Of a stretch of DNA of 59,263 bases, positions 1 to 8,932 are shown piece by piece (position 1 is the stretch's first letter; every line of letters starts with the position of its first letter). Below the pieces are notes generated by a model, which saw only the letters and a list, made by a program, of their open reading frames with translations, did not search any database and was not told the origin of the DNA. Source of the DNA: Facklamia languida CCUG 37842. GTDB taxonomy: Bacteria > Bacillota > Bacilli > Lactobacillales > Aerococcaceae. The stretch is taken from positions 999,494 through 1,058,756 of the forward strand of contig NZ_JH601133.1 of assembly GCF_000245795.1 (NCBI RefSeq), read 5' to 3'. Position numbers and translations under genes: made by a program.

Positions 1-597
1 TTTGAACTTTTACCAGGTTATGAGGTAGAAGAAGCAATTGGAGCAGACGGAAAAACCTACAAACGTCTCGTTCCAATTGAAGAAACTGAGGAAGTCGAAG
101 AAGTTGATGAACAATCATCAGAAGAAGCTGAATCACAATCACAAGTAGGACCTGGAGCTGACAGCCGCCCCTTGGATCCTGATCCAGAGTCAACCCAACA
201 CGTTGGTGGGGCCAAGATTGGAGAATCACTAGGAACTGAGCAAGATCTAACTGCGATTCATCCTCAAAGAGACTTACTTAATAAACCTGCAGTTATCAAT
301 GGTACAGATACAATCACTCCTGCGTCTCAACGTATCCAGCAGGATAAAGCAGTTGATACTGAAGGACAAGAAGTAATCCTGGCAGCTGATTCATTTGTAG
401 AAGAAGGTGAGGACCAGCCACAAGCGCTTGCTCAAGTCGCTCAGAGTGAACCTTCTCCTCAAAATGAGACAAAAGAAAGTCTGCCGCAGACTGGAGAAAG
501 GACCAGTTCGATAGTGATTATTTCATGGACCCTGCTATTAGGCGGGGTGACAATCATCACAAGTAAGAAAAGGGACATCTTCCATAATCAATTATAA
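1..597 (+). CDS. LPXTG-anchored surface protein, C-terminal part (5' truncated by window)
   Basis: An open frame runs from base 1 to the stop at 595-597 (198 residues visible), so the gene begins before the window. The visible part is a low-complexity, acidic, Gln/Glu/Ser-rich stretch followed by a sortase signal: LPQTGE, a hydrophobic segment (SIVIISWTLLLGGVTII) and a short positive tail (SKKRD). This is the classic arrangement for covalent attachment to peptidoglycan by sortase A. The functional domains lie upstream and cannot be judged; the Glu-rich stretch is probably a stalk near the wall. An intrinsic terminator follows directly. The anchor is certain, the role of the protein is unknown. 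Confidence 0.85.
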   Translation, partial: FELLPGYEVEEAIGADGKTYKRLVPIEETEEVEEVDEQSSEEAESQSQVGPGADSRPLDPDPESTQHVGGAKIGESLGTEQDLTAIHPQRDLLNKPAVINGTDTITPASQRIQQDKAVDTEGQEVILAADSFVEEGEDQPQALAQVAQSEPSPQNETKESLPQTGERTSSIVIISWTLLLGGVTIITSKKRDIFHNQL

Positions 598-609
598 GAT
601 CCAGCAAAA

Positions 610-650
610 AAAGAGGCCTCAAATTAAAGAGGTCTCTTTCATTTTTATTT
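610..650. terminator. Bidirectional intrinsic terminator
   Basis: An 11-bp stem (AAAGAGGCCTC / GAGGTCTCTTT, one G-U) with an 8-nt loop is followed by T-rich sequence on the plus strand and by a T7 run on the minus strand. It lies between two convergent genes, so it can serve both. Confidence 0.85.
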
Positions 651-656
651 TTATTT

Positions 657-2237
657 TTACAATAAACCTAAGGGTAGTAAGGCTTGAATGAAGCCAATGG
701 TGACATTCGCATCAGGTCCAAGCGGTAAGTTGAGCGCATACCAGATAATTAAGAGGATGGACCAGAAGATCAAGAAGGCAATCGAATAAGGTAACATCGT
801 GGAAATCAAGGTTCCCATCCCACTCTTCTTGTCATAGCGCTGCATGAAGACGAGGATCATAGCAAAGTAGGTCATTAAAGGTGAGATAATATTGGTTGAG
901 GAGTCTGCTACCCGATAAGCCATTTGGGTTATTTCGGGTGACAAATTGATGGCCATAAACATGGGGACAAAGATGGGAGCCAAGATGGCCCATTTTGCTG
1001 AGGCAGACCCGATGAATAAGTTGATGAAGGCGGCAAAGAGGATGAAGACAAGAATTAATGGGATGCCGGTGATATTGCGGGCTTCTAAGAAGTCGGCCCC
1101 ACTACTTGCTAGGATAATCCCAAGATTGGTGTGGGAGAAGTAAGCAATCAATTGAGAGGCGAAGAAGGCCATGACAATAAAGCCAGCCATCGACCGCATG
1201 GCATCCGTCATCGCTTCGACAATATCGCTGGTTGACTGGAATTTGCCAGTTGTTCGGCCATAGACATAACCAGGAATCGCAAAGAGGAGGAGGATCATAA
1301 AGATCAAACCTTGGCGCAAGAAGGGTTGGAGGGTTAATTTACCTGTCTCTTCATCAATACTTTGGAAAGGACCAAACCATGGATTTATTAAGAGAAAGAG
1401 AACTATTAACTCAACCAAGAGGGCAATCCCAGCTCGTTTCAATCCGAGGTCTTCTTGGGCAGTCAAGTCATCGGCTTGGTGGTCTTCAAAATCTCCATGG
1501 AAAGAGCCTAAATGAGGTTCAACGACCTTCTCGGTCACAAGGGTACCCACGATGGTTAAAAGAACGGTTGAAACGATCAGGAAGTACCAGTTCCCTGTAA
1601 TGGAGACTTCATAGGCACTGCCACTGGCATGGAGACTGGCATTGGTGATCCCACTTAATAGGGCATCCGTTGGACCAAAGAGCAGGTTGGCAGAGAAGCC
1701 GCCTGATACCCCGGCAAAAGCTGCTGCCAGTCCTGCGATCGGATGGCGTTTGGCCCCCGCGAACATAATCGCTCCTAGCGGGACCACCACGACATAACCC
1801 GCATCGGATGCAATGTTTGAGACGATCCCTGCAAAGACGATGACAATGGTCAATAGGGAGTGGGGAACTTTTTCGATCAGACGGGTCAAGGCAGCTCCAA
1901 TGAGGCCAGACCATTCTGCAATACCAACCCCTAACATCACGACAATAACGGTCCCTAAAGGCGCAAAGCCGGTAAAATTCTGAACAGCTGAATTAAAAAT
2001 GTAGTTGAGTCCTTCTTTATTGAGTAAGGATACCGCCGTAACAGTTGTCTCAGCTTCAGCCTTGGCATCGAAGTATTGGACACTCACTCCAGCCCGGTAG
2101 ACGATCTCTGAAGCAATAATGGTAATAATGGCTAAGAGAATAAAGATGAAGACAGGGTGAGGTAGTTTATTACCGACACGCTCAATCCCATCGAGAAAGC
2201 GTTGAACAAAACTTTTCTTTTCTTGTTTATTTTCCAT
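657..2237 (-). CDS. abgT: AbgT-family transporter
   Basis: A 526-residue polytopic membrane protein with about 12 hydrophobic segments. The start of the membrane domain (GIERVGNKLPHPVFIFILL) and the motifs SNIASDAGYVVVVPLGA and SASAKWAILAPIFVPM are typical of the AbgT (p-aminobenzoyl-glutamate transporter) family. Members import p-aminobenzoyl-glutamate in E. coli, and some export sulfonamides or p-aminobenzoate by proton antiport. The start is supported by AGGAGG five bases upstream of ATG. No peptidase or folate gene is adjacent, so the substrate and direction of transport cannot be told from context. Confidence 0.9.
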   Translation of the reverse strand: MENKQEKKSFVQRFLDGIERVGNKLPHPVFIFILLAIITIIASEIVYRAGVSVQYFDAKAEAETTVTAVSLLNKEGLNYIFNSAVQNFTGFAPLGTVIVVMLGVGIAEWSGLIGAALTRLIEKVPHSLLTIVIVFAGIVSNIASDAGYVVVVPLGAIMFAGAKRHPIAGLAAAFAGVSGGFSANLLFGPTDALLSGITNASLHASGSAYEVSITGNWYFLIVSTVLLTIVGTLVTEKVVEPHLGSFHGDFEDHQADDLTAQEDLGLKRAGIALLVELIVLFLLINPWFGPFQSIDEETGKLTLQPFLRQGLIFMILLLFAIPGYVYGRTTGKFQSTSDIVEAMTDAMRSMAGFIVMAFFASQLIAYFSHTNLGIILASSGADFLEARNITGIPLILVFILFAAFINLFIGSASAKWAILAPIFVPMFMAINLSPEITQMAYRVADSSTNIISPLMTYFAMILVFMQRYDKKSGMGTLISTMLPYSIAFLIFWSILLIIWYALNLPLGPDANVTIGFIQALLPLGLL

Positions 2238-2404
2238 ACAAACCTCCTATGTATCATAAATTTACCTATTTATCCGTGAGATGAATAAAATAGTCCAATT
2301 AAAATTGTAATAGAGAACGTAGCAGTTTTCAATTATATTTTTTCAGATCAGCTAATTCACCACCATTAAGTCACTATTTTTTGAGCCAATAAATAAAAAA
2401 AGAT

Positions 2405-2440
2405 CAAAAAAGAGGCCCTGGTTTTTCAGAGCCTCTGATT
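2405..2440 (-). terminator. Intrinsic terminator of the TcyP-like gene
   Basis: The stem AGAGGCCCTG / CAGAGCCTCT (one mismatch, 6-nt loop) is followed on the minus strand by a T6 run and a second T-rich block. Confidence 0.85.
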
Positions 2441-2467
2441 CGATTATCTATTAAAACTAAACTAAAA

Positions 2468-3766
2468 TTAAACGGCCTTGCGTGTTTCGATCTTGCTATT
2501 AAATTCAGCCATATTTAATTTCTTTTCAAGGGCAGCGACCATGACACCGGTTGAGCCAGCTGCATGGACGTTGGTAGAAGTACGCGCCATGTCGGCCACA
2601 CCTGCAATTGGGCTTAGGACTAAGATCATTTCAACAGGAAGTCCCATCGCCGCAAAGAGGGCTGTTGCTTGAATAGTACCTGCACCAGGCACGCCAACAG
2701 TTCCCGCTGATACAAGGACGCAGACTCCAACCATGGTTACATATTGCGTTAAGGAGAAGTCAAGTTGAAGGGCGTTAATGGTAAAGATGGCTAACAGCAC
2801 AGGCCATACTGCCGCACAACCTGGCATACCAAAAGTCGTCCCGATTGAAGCTGCAAAGGAAGCTGTATCGGTTGGGGTTCCCATGTCTTCTTGGGCCTTA
2901 ATATTGGCAGGCAGGGATCCTAAGGAACTTTGAGTGGTGAAGCCAATTAACCATGCAGGGAAGAATTTCCTTTGGAAGGTCATTGGATTGAGTTTACCGA
3001 TGAGAGCGACCATACCAGAAGTCGTGATAAAGGTATGGAATAAGCAGCAGATGTAGACTAATAATAAGAGAGTTAAGAGGGATTGAACAAATGAGAGGTC
3101 TAAGGTTGCCACTTGGTTGGCAAGAAGTGAGAGTACCGCATATGGGGTAAATTTCACAATCCGACCGATCAAGAAGTTCATTAATTTACTCCCTGCTTCA
3201 ACAAATTGGGTGAAGGGTTTAATTTCTTCTTTTTCTTGGTATTTCAAGATTGCGACACCAATGAAGACAGAGAAGATGACAATTGGAATAATCTTATTGT
3301 TCATCATTTGATCTACGATATTCTTAGGGAAGAAGTTGATAATGACTTCAGAGAAATGAGGCACTTCAGCTAATTCTTGCCCAGTGGGGAGTTCAATCCC
3401 AGAGTTTAATCCAATATGGAAGATAAAGCCAACAATAATTGAGATGATAGCAGCAAGAATATTATGAAGGGCGAGGATCCCAATCGTCTTTCCACCGATT
3501 GAACCGAGGGTGTTCATATCATTTAAGGAAGAGACGGTTGAAATGATTGAGAAGAAGAGCAAGGGGATGACAAAGGCTTGTAAGAGGTTGGCATAAACTC
3601 GACCAAAGACCACAACATACTCTGTGTGTCCAGCGAAGATTAGACCAACCACCACACCCATGGCAGTTGCAGTTAAGACCCGATACATCAAAGAAATCTT
3701 ACGCTTTTGCATTTGATAGAGAACAAAAAAAAGCGCTAAGACCACAATAACAGCGACAAAACTCAT
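2468..3766 (-). CDS. Dicarboxylate/amino acid:cation symporter, TcyP-like
   Basis: A 432-residue membrane protein of the DAACS family. It has the re-entrant-loop signature region (TTQSSLGSLPANIKAQEDMG), a conserved substrate/cation-site stretch (GVPGAGTIQATALFAAMGLP) and MARTSTNVHAAGSTGVMVA near the C-terminus. The N-terminal region (MQKRKISLMYRVLTATAMG) resembles the cystine carrier TcyP of Bacillus more than the glutamate/aspartate carriers GltP/GltT, so cystine uptake is the first guess. It is a single-gene unit with its own promoter and terminator. The family is sure; the substrate is inferred. Confidence 0.85.
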   Translation of the reverse strand: MSFVAVIVVLALFFVLYQMQKRKISLMYRVLTATAMGVVVGLIFAGHTEYVVVFGRVYANLLQAFVIPLLFFSIISTVSSLNDMNTLGSIGGKTIGILALHNILAAIISIIVGFIFHIGLNSGIELPTGQELAEVPHFSEVIINFFPKNIVDQMMNNKIIPIVIFSVFIGVAILKYQEKEEIKPFTQFVEAGSKLMNFLIGRIVKFTPYAVLSLLANQVATLDLSFVQSLLTLLLLVYICCLFHTFITTSGMVALIGKLNPMTFQRKFFPAWLIGFTTQSSLGSLPANIKAQEDMGTPTDTASFAASIGTTFGMPGCAAVWPVLLAIFTINALQLDFSLTQYVTMVGVCVLVSAGTVGVPGAGTIQATALFAAMGLPVEMILVLSPIAGVADMARTSTNVHAAGSTGVMVAALEKKLNMAEFNSKIETRKAV

Positions 3767-3791
3767 AAAATGACACTCCTTAATCGATATT

Positions 3792-3842
3792 CTGAAAGGT
3801 TTTCTTTCAGCTAAAGTATAGCAACCCGACTTGTGAAATCAA
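3792..3842 (-). promoter_or_regulatory. Promoter and 5'-UTR inverted repeat of the TcyP-like gene
   Basis: Read on the minus strand: TTGATT (3842-3837), 16-bp spacer, TATACT (3820-3815) preceded by TG, which is an extended -10. Just downstream lies a perfect 7-bp inverted repeat, CTGAAAG-N5-CTTTCAG (3792-3810), which could be an operator or an mRNA hairpin. The regulator is unknown. Confidence 0.55.
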
Positions 3843-4054
3843 GCACATATTGATCATTTCTTTTAATAGCTCTAGCATTTGCTGAAAGCTTGAGAAATCC
3901 CTTCTGTCCCTTGTGAATAGGAGCTTTATTGAAAGTAAGCGGTTTATATATTTGATATTCTAATAAATGGTAAGACTCTGAGTGGGATGGGGATGTTCAT
4001 GGACCCAATCGTTTCATCCTCTACCGAGTGACAAGCTATTGACAATCGAAATAA
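3843..4054. other. Gene-free spacer
   Basis: The gap between the TcyP-like gene and the lipoprotein gene is about 330 bases in all. Its ends hold the promoter above and the next terminator. In the middle part I see no ORF with a ribosome binding site, no repeat and no convincing RNA structure. Confidence 0.5.
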
Positions 4055-4084
4055 ATAAAAAAACCAACAAGCAGGGCTTGCTGG
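4055..4084 (-). terminator. Intrinsic terminator of the lipoprotein gene
   Basis: ACCAACAAGC-AGG-GCTTGCTGGT forms a 10-bp stem with one mismatch. On the minus strand it is followed by a T-run (complement of the A-run at 4055-4062). Confidence 0.85.
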
Positions 4085-4096
4085 TCATGAGCTCTC

Positions 4097-4672
4097 TTAT
4101 TCGGCTGGAATAATATTGACCGGTAGGTCATCGATGGTGCCATAATACCATTCAATTTCATCGCCATCTTGCAGCTTTTGTGAGATGACACCCAATTCGG
4201 CATACTGGCCATTATAGAGATACATCCAAGTGTTGGGCTGGTAGTCATTCTCAACCCCATCGATCACATCGATGATACCTTGTTCTTCGTTGAAGTTGAA
4301 TTCTAAGTCCGTCGCTGACATGGCATCTAAGACGCTCACGCCTCCGATATTCTCAACGGTGAACTCTGCCTTTAGTTCGTCCTTAACATAGACTTTCAGG
4401 CTAGCCGTTCCTTCTTCACCTTCTGCTGAAGCTTGACCTGAACTTTTTTCTTCTTTTTCTTGGCCTTCTTCGTCCTCATTAGCAGCCTCTTCTTTGGACG
4501 AATCTTTCTTATCCTTATCCGCCTCTTGCTCAGCTACCGTCGTTTGGTCGGCCGCTTGAGTCGTTTCGACGGTTGTCTCATTTTCGTTAGGTGCTTTCTT
4601 TTGGGAATTACCACAGGCCACTAAGAAGAGCGCCAATAGTGGGAATAGAATTGTTTTTAGCCATTTTTTCAT
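4097..4672 (-). CDS. Lipoprotein with DUF4430-like domain
   Basis: A 191-residue exported lipoprotein. The signal peptide (MKKWLKTILFPLLALFLVAC) ends in the lipobox LVAC, so Cys20 is the predicted lipidated residue. Residues about 25-95 form a Glu/Lys/Ser-rich linker. The C-terminal ~95 residues (SLKVYVKDELKAEFTVEN, GVSVLDAM, NTWMYLYNG) resemble DUF4430, the domain related to the cobalamin-binding C-terminal domain of intrinsic factor/transcobalamin. The same fold is found in surface proteins of Gram-positives with other roles. No cobalamin gene is near, so ligand binding is open. It has its own promoter and terminator. Confidence 0.75.
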   Translation of the reverse strand: MKKWLKTILFPLLALFLVACGNSQKKAPNENETTVETTQAADQTTVAEQEADKDKKDSSKEEAANEDEEGQEKEEKSSGQASAEGEEGTASLKVYVKDELKAEFTVENIGGVSVLDAMSATDLEFNFNEEQGIIDVIDGVENDYQPNTWMYLYNGQYAELGVISQKLQDGDEIEWYYGTIDDLPVNIIPAE

Positions 4673-4716
4673 AACATGACCTCCTAAATTTGTTGGTACA
4701 GACTTCTAATACTAAC

Positions 4717-4745
4717 AAATTAGCAATAAATCGCTTTAAAGTCAA
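4717..4745 (-). promoter_or_regulatory. Promoter of the lipoprotein gene
   Basis: On the minus strand TTGACT (4745-4740), 17-bp spacer, TAATTT (4722-4717), followed about 35 bases later by AGGAGG and the ATG at 4672. Confidence 0.6.
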
Positions 4746-4809
4746 ATTATTCGCAGTTTATTATCGTTTCTAATATAATAAAACAGACAAGCAAGGAGGC
4801 TGAAGAGGG

Positions 4810-5298
4810 ATGCTATATTACGAGAGTGATGGTTTACTAGCGACACAGGAACTGGCGCGTCAATGCGGGCGTTTGATTCAACCAGGGACTTTAATCCTCT
4901 TACAAGGGCCGCTCGGATCTGGTAAGACAGCCTTTACCCAAGCCTTGGGTAAACAACTCGGCATTCAGCGCGCCATTAAGAGCCCAACCTATACGATTAT
5001 CAAGGAATATGACCTACCAGATCGGGATTATCCATTGATTCATGTAGATGCTTATCGGTTAGAAGAAGGCGGGGCGGATACGGTCGACTTAGCTCCTTAT
5101 CTGAATGGTCAAACGATATGTGTGATTGAGTGGCCACAGTTTATTCAAGCGTATTTACCTAACAATTATCTCTTACTGGAATTTGAACCCCAAGGCCTGG
5201 AGGGCCGACGGATTGCCCTGTCCCTCTCGGATCAAGCAGATCGTCGCCACCGAGACTTATTCGACCAGCTAGACCAGCACTTTGCTTTTCAAAAATGA
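4810..5298 (+). CDS. tsaE: tRNA threonylcarbamoyladenosine biosynthesis ATPase TsaE
   Basis: A 162-residue protein of the usual TsaE length. It has a Walker A (GPLGSGKT, about residues 35-42), the conserved SPTYTIIKEY block, HVDAYRLEEGG and VIEWPQ near the C-terminus. TsaE is the ATPase that works with TsaB, TsaC/Sua5 and TsaD to make N6-threonylcarbamoyladenosine at A37 of ANN-decoding tRNAs. AAGGAGG lies ten bases before ATG; a TATAAT at 4774-4779 suggests a promoter. The GNAT gene follows after 37 bases, so the two are probably cotranscribed. Confidence 0.95.
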   Translation: MLYYESDGLLATQELARQCGRLIQPGTLILLQGPLGSGKTAFTQALGKQLGIQRAIKSPTYTIIKEYDLPDRDYPLIHVDAYRLEEGGADTVDLAPYLNGQTICVIEWPQFIQAYLPNNYLLLEFEPQGLEGRRIALSLSDQADRRHRDLFDQLDQHFAFQK

Positions 5299-5335
5299 TG
5301 AACTGTCAGCGCAGTGACGTAGATAGGAGGAAGTC

Positions 5336-5896
5336 ATGGAGGCTAAACATCCAAGAATGCCTGAAAGACACTATGAGAATCCTGAAGAAGAAATTACGGC
5401 CACCATTCGCCAGGCAGAAGCGGTTGATGCACGTGCTATTTTAGGCCTTTTGCGCCATGTTGGCCGCGAGACCCCTTATCTCACCTTTGGGCCACAAGGG
5501 AGTCGGTTGAATGTCGCACAAGAAGTTCAGTTGATCGAACATTATGCGGCTTCCCAGACTAGTTTACTCCTGGTTGTGGAGGTGGATGACCAGATCATTG
5601 GTCTGGCCAATCTATCGACCCGGGATAAGGAGAAGCAATCCCATGTAGCGGAATTAGGCATTTGTATTATTAAGGATTATTGGGGCTATGGGATTGGCCA
5701 GATGGTGATTGAGGAATTGCTGACTTTTGCTAAGAAAGTGGGCTTGCGGGTGATTACGCTAGAAGTTGTTGTTGAGAACAAACGCGCGGTCTCCCTTTAT
5801 CAGAAGTTTGGCTTTGAGATTAAGGGTGAGTTAACCGACCGCCTACACGTAGGCTTGAAGTATTTGAACGCCTACATTATGGAAAAGGTCCTCTAA
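5336..5896 (+). CDS. GNAT-family N-acetyltransferase
   Basis: A 186-residue GNAT fold. After about 25 non-conserved residues come a substrate-side helix, a central strand (LLVVEVDDQIIGLANLSTRD), the acetyl-CoA pyrophosphate loop (GYGIGQMVIEELL, about residues 119-131) and the late motif NKRAVSLYQKFGFEIKGEL. It resembles general GNAT enzymes rather than RimI with a clear ribosomal-protein substrate, although tsaE-rimI pairs are common in Firmicutes and this position matches. The acyl acceptor is unknown. A strong terminator follows. Confidence 0.8.
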   Translation: MEAKHPRMPERHYENPEEEITATIRQAEAVDARAILGLLRHVGRETPYLTFGPQGSRLNVAQEVQLIEHYAASQTSLLLVVEVDDQIIGLANLSTRDKEKQSHVAELGICIIKDYWGYGIGQMVIEELLTFAKKVGLRVITLEVVVENKRAVSLYQKFGFEIKGELTDRLHVGLKYLNAYIMEKVL

Positions 5897-5906
5897 TTCC
5901 AGGAAT

Positions 5907-5940
5907 AAAAGTAGCTTTACAAGCTACTTTTATTTAATTA
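5907..5940 (+). terminator. Intrinsic terminator after the GNAT gene
   Basis: A perfect 11-bp stem AAAAGTAGCTT-TAC-AAGCTACTTTT followed by ATTTAATT. Confidence 0.9.
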
Positions 5941-5976
5941 GAATGAGAAGGACTATAGTGGAGAGGAAATGAAGCG

Positions 5977-6873
5977 ATGGAGCAATTTAGCGCAGAATAT
6001 CCTGAGATCAGGGCGTTCACGAATGAACGATTAGATAAATATACCTATACGAAGACAGGGGGAGTAGCCGATCTCCTAGTCTTCCCTAAGAATCGCCAAG
6101 AAGTAGAAGCGACCCTACAATATGTCAATGATAAGGGCCTTCCTCTGACCGTTTTAGGCAATGCCAGTAATTTGATTGTCAAGGATGGTGGAATCCGCGG
6201 GCTGGTGATGATGCTGACGGATATGGTAAGCATTGAAGTCGATCAGACAAGAATTCAGGCTGCAGCAGGTGCACCTTTGATTGAAGTTGCCAAGTTTGCG
6301 CGTGACCAACATTTAACCGGTTTAGAATTTGCCTGTGGCATTCCGGGTTCGATCGGGGGAGCGGTCTTCATGAATGCAGGAGCCTATGGCGGTGAAGTCA
6401 AGGATGTGATTGAGTCGGTTCAGGTCTTAACCCGGCAGGGGGACTTTAAGGTCTATGATAATCAAAGCTGTGACTTTAGCTACCGGCATTCACACTTTCA
6501 ATCGTCCGATGAGATCGTCTTATCAGTCACTTTCCAACTCAAGGCAGGCGACCTCAGCGAGATCAGTAATGAAATGGACCGGTTAACAGACTTGCGGACC
6601 AGTAAGCAACCCCTAGAATATCCTTCTTGTGGCAGTGTTTTTAAGCGTCCAGAGGGCTACTATACGGGCAAGTTGATCCAGGATGCCGGCTTGCAAGGCT
6701 ACCGGATTGGAGGAGCTGAGATCTCACGCAAGCATGCTGGCTTTATTGTCAATGTCGACCATGCGACTGCGACGGATTATCTGCAAATGATTGAGTATAT
6801 CCAAGCGACCATTTGGCAACTGAATCATGTACAATTAGAAACAGAAGTTCGAATCATTGGAGAAGACCAATAG
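5977..6873 (+). CDS. murB: UDP-N-acetylenolpyruvoylglucosamine reductase
   Basis: A 298-residue MurB. The FAD-binding part shows KTGGVADLLVFP-like spacing, GNASNLIVKDGGIRGLVM and GIPGSIGGAVFMNAGAYGGE. The catalytic region has SCGSVFKRPEGYYTGKLIQ, and ISRKHAGFIVN lies near the end. The length and the short insert fit the type II (Gram-positive) MurB. It reduces UDP-GlcNAc-enolpyruvate to UDP-MurNAc with NADPH in the cytosol. It precedes potABCD, an order also known from streptococci, but here a terminator and a new promoter separate them. Confidence 0.95.
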   Translation: MEQFSAEYPEIRAFTNERLDKYTYTKTGGVADLLVFPKNRQEVEATLQYVNDKGLPLTVLGNASNLIVKDGGIRGLVMMLTDMVSIEVDQTRIQAAAGAPLIEVAKFARDQHLTGLEFACGIPGSIGGAVFMNAGAYGGEVKDVIESVQVLTRQGDFKVYDNQSCDFSYRHSHFQSSDEIVLSVTFQLKAGDLSEISNEMDRLTDLRTSKQPLEYPSCGSVFKRPEGYYTGKLIQDAGLQGYRIGGAEISRKHAGFIVNVDHATATDYLQMIEYIQATIWQLNHVQLETEVRIIGEDQ

Positions 6874-6886
6874 AAAGGGCCTCTGA

Positions 6887-6940
6887 CCATCTAACCCGCC
6901 TTCTTTTGAAGAGAGGGGTTAGGTGGTTTCTTTATTTTTA
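6887..6940 (+). terminator. Intrinsic terminator after murB
   Basis: An 11-bp stem CCATCTAACCC / GGGTTAGGTGG with one G-T pair, an inner CTTC-TTTT-GAAG helix and a T-rich tail (TTTCTTTATTTTT). Confidence 0.85.
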
Positions 6941-6977
6941 AAGTTTAGGCGGTTTGTCCCCTTAAAGGCTTGAGCTA

Positions 6978-6986
6978 TGGTATAAT
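6978..6986 (+). promoter_or_regulatory. Extended -10 promoter of potABCD
   Basis: TGGTATAAT, an extended -10 (TG-N-TATAAT) without a good -35 at standard spacing. It lies inside the longest possible potA reading frame, which rules out an upstream potA start at 6970. Confidence 0.65.
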
Positions 6987-7023
6987 TTCAGAGATTGATC
7001 TAAAGAATAAAAGAGGTGTTCAA

Positions 7024-8133
7024 ATGAGTGATGAAATGTTCAGTGTCGAGTTGAGAAATGTCTCAAAAGACTATGATGGTCAAATGGTCTTAAAGAATAT
7101 CGATATGGAATTAGAACAAGGAAAGTTCTATACGCTTCTTGGACCATCGGGCTGTGGTAAGACAACGATTTTACGGATTATTGCTGGCTTTACACGGGCG
7201 AGCGCTGGTGACGTCTATATTAAAGGCCAAGCCGTCACGTCGATTCCTGCCAATAAGCGCCGGGTAAATACGGTCTTTCAAGATTATGCGCTCTTTCCTC
7301 ATATGAATGTCTTTGATAACATCGCCTTTGGCTTATCGGTGAAGAAGGTTGCCCCCAATCTGATCAAAGAAAAGGTGGCGACAGCCCTCAAGCAAGTACG
7401 CTTAGAAGGCTATGAAGAACGAAAGATTTCGGAGATGTCTGGTGGCCAACGGCAGCGGGTGGCAATTGCCAGAGCCCTGGTCAATGAACCCGACGTCCTG
7501 CTATTAGATGAACCCCTCTCGGCCTTAGACTTGAAGTTGCGGACCGACATGCAGTATGAGTTGCGTGAGTTACAGCAACGCCTGGGCATCACTTTTGTCT
7601 TTGTCACCCATGACCAAGAGGAAGCCCTGGCCATGTCTGATTGGATTTATGTCATGGACCGCGGCGAAATCGTCCAGTCCGGAACTCCGATTGATATCTA
7701 CGATGAACCGATTAACCGCTATGTGGCGGACTTTATTGGAGAGTCGAATATTATCGATGCGGTCATGATCGATGATTACCGAGTGAAATTTGTCAACCAT
7801 GAATTTGAATGTGAAGATGCTGGGATTCCAGCTGGTGAAGCCGTTGAAGTAGTCATTCGGCCAGAAGATATTCAGATCAAAGCCCCTGATCAAGGGCAGA
7901 TTAATGCCGTGGTGGATACCATCCTCTTTAGAGGGATGTTCAATGAAATCATCGCCTATGATGAAGAGCAGAATGAATGGATGATTCATACCACTTCTGT
8001 GGTGGAAGCTGGACAGCGGATTGCTTTGGCGGTAGGCCCCAATGATATTCACGTTATGCGGTTTAATGAGACAGAAGAAGAGTTTGATGCCCGCCTAGAG
8101 CAGTACGAAGAGGTGGAAGATGAAGACGAGTAA
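7024..8133 (+). CDS. potA: Spermidine/putrescine ABC transporter ATP-binding protein
   Basis: A 369-residue ABC ATPase: Walker A GPSGCGKT (residues 40-47), Q-loop [10 protein letters not shown], signature [14 protein letters not shown], Walker [14 protein letters not shown]-loop [10 protein letters not shown], then a TOBE-type C-terminal domain (VIRPEDIQI) and a very acidic tail. This is PotA of the polyamine importer PotABCD, which energises uptake at the inner face of the membrane. I place the start at 7024 because AGAGGTG sits six bases before it and because the promoter -10 overlaps the alternative start at 6970. It overlaps potB by 14 bases. Confidence 0.95.
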   Translation: MSDEMFSVELRNVSKDYDGQMVLKNIDMELEQGKFYTLLGPSGCGKTTILRIIAGFTRASAGDVYIKGQAVTSIPANKRRVNTVFQDYALFPHMNVFDNIAFGLSVKKVAPNLIKEKVATALKQVRLEGYEERKISEMSGGQRQRVAIARALVNEPDVLLLDEPLSALDLKLRTDMQYELRELQQRLGITFVFVTHDQEEALAMSDWIYVMDRGEIVQSGTPIDIYDEPINRYVADFIGESNIIDAVMIDDYRVKFVNHEFECEDAGIPAGEAVEVVIRPEDIQIKAPDQGQINAVVDTILFRGMFNEIIAYDEEQNEWMIHTTSVVEAGQRIALAVGPNDIHVMRFNETEEEFDARLEQYEEVEDEDE

Positions 8134-8932
8134 AGCCCACTTATATGCGATTCCATACTATCTCTGGCTGATTTTCTTTGTCATGGCCCCTTTGCTCCTG
8201 CTCTTAGTGAAGTCCTTTATTGGGATCGATGGTCAATTTACCTTAGCCAATTATCAGACTTTCTTCAGTTCGTCGGCTTATCTAAGCATGACCTTAGCCT
8301 CCTTCTGGTATGCCTTTCTCGTGACCCTCTTCACCTTCTTGTTGGCTTATCCCTTGGCTTATTATTTGTCCAAGAGTCGCCACAAAGACTTGTGGATGCT
8401 CTTGGTCATCCTGCCAACGTGGATTAATCTATTGTTGAAGACCTATGCTTTTATCGGGATCCTAGGCCATTCCGGTCCTGTCAATCAGCTTCTGGAAGGA
8501 ATCGGTATCGGGACCCAGCAGCTGCTCTTTACGGATACTTCCTTTATCCTAGTGGCTGCTTATATCGAATTGCCTTTTATGTTTATTCCGATTTTTAACT
8601 CGATTAATGAGATTTCACCCAACCTAATTGAGGCAGCCAAGGACCTTGGAGCTTCCAAGTGGACGATTGTCAAGCGGGTCATCTTCCCCTTGTCCTTAAG
8701 AGGGGTCCGCTCTGGCGTCCAGGCAGTCTTTATCCCAGCCCTTTCCCTCTTTATGCTGACCCGCTTGATCGGGGGTAATCGGGTGATTACCCTTGGGACG
8801 GCAGTTGAACAGCATTTTTTAGTCACTCAAGACTGGGGGATGGGGTCCACCATTGGGGTGATCCTGATGATCGCCATGTTTGTAATTCTGTACTTGACGC
8901 GTGAGCGAGGAGGTGGTGGGCAAAATGTCTAA
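8120..8932 (+). CDS. potB: Spermidine/putrescine ABC transporter permease PotB
   Basis: A 270-residue permease with six hydrophobic segments and the EAA loop that contacts the ATPase ([20 protein letters not shown], about residues 172-191). Order and homology identify it as PotB, which pairs with PotC to form the membrane channel. The start lies within the 3' end of potA and the gene overlaps potC by eight bases, so translation of the three is probably coupled. Confidence 0.95.
   Translation: MKTSKAHLYAIPYYLWLIFFVMAPLLLLLVKSFIGIDGQFTLANYQTFFSSSAYLSMTLASFWYAFLVTLFTFLLAYPLAYYLSKSRHKDLWMLLVILPTWINLLLKTYAFIGILGHSGPVNQLLEGIGIGTQQLLFTDTSFILVAAYIELPFMFIPIFNSINEISPNLIEAAKDLGASKWTIVKRVIFPLSLRGVRSGVQAVFIPALSLFMLTRLIGGNRVITLGTAVEQHFLVTQDWGMGSTIGVILMIAMFVILYLTRERGGGGQNV

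Noticed and set aside
6970-7023. Upstream extension of potA
   Set aside because: It overlaps the promoter -10 and lacks a ribosome binding site; ATG 7024 fits both signal and family length.
7570-8052. 160-residue antisense frame inside potA
   Set aside because: Mirror of a well-supported gene; no ribosome binding site or family resemblance.
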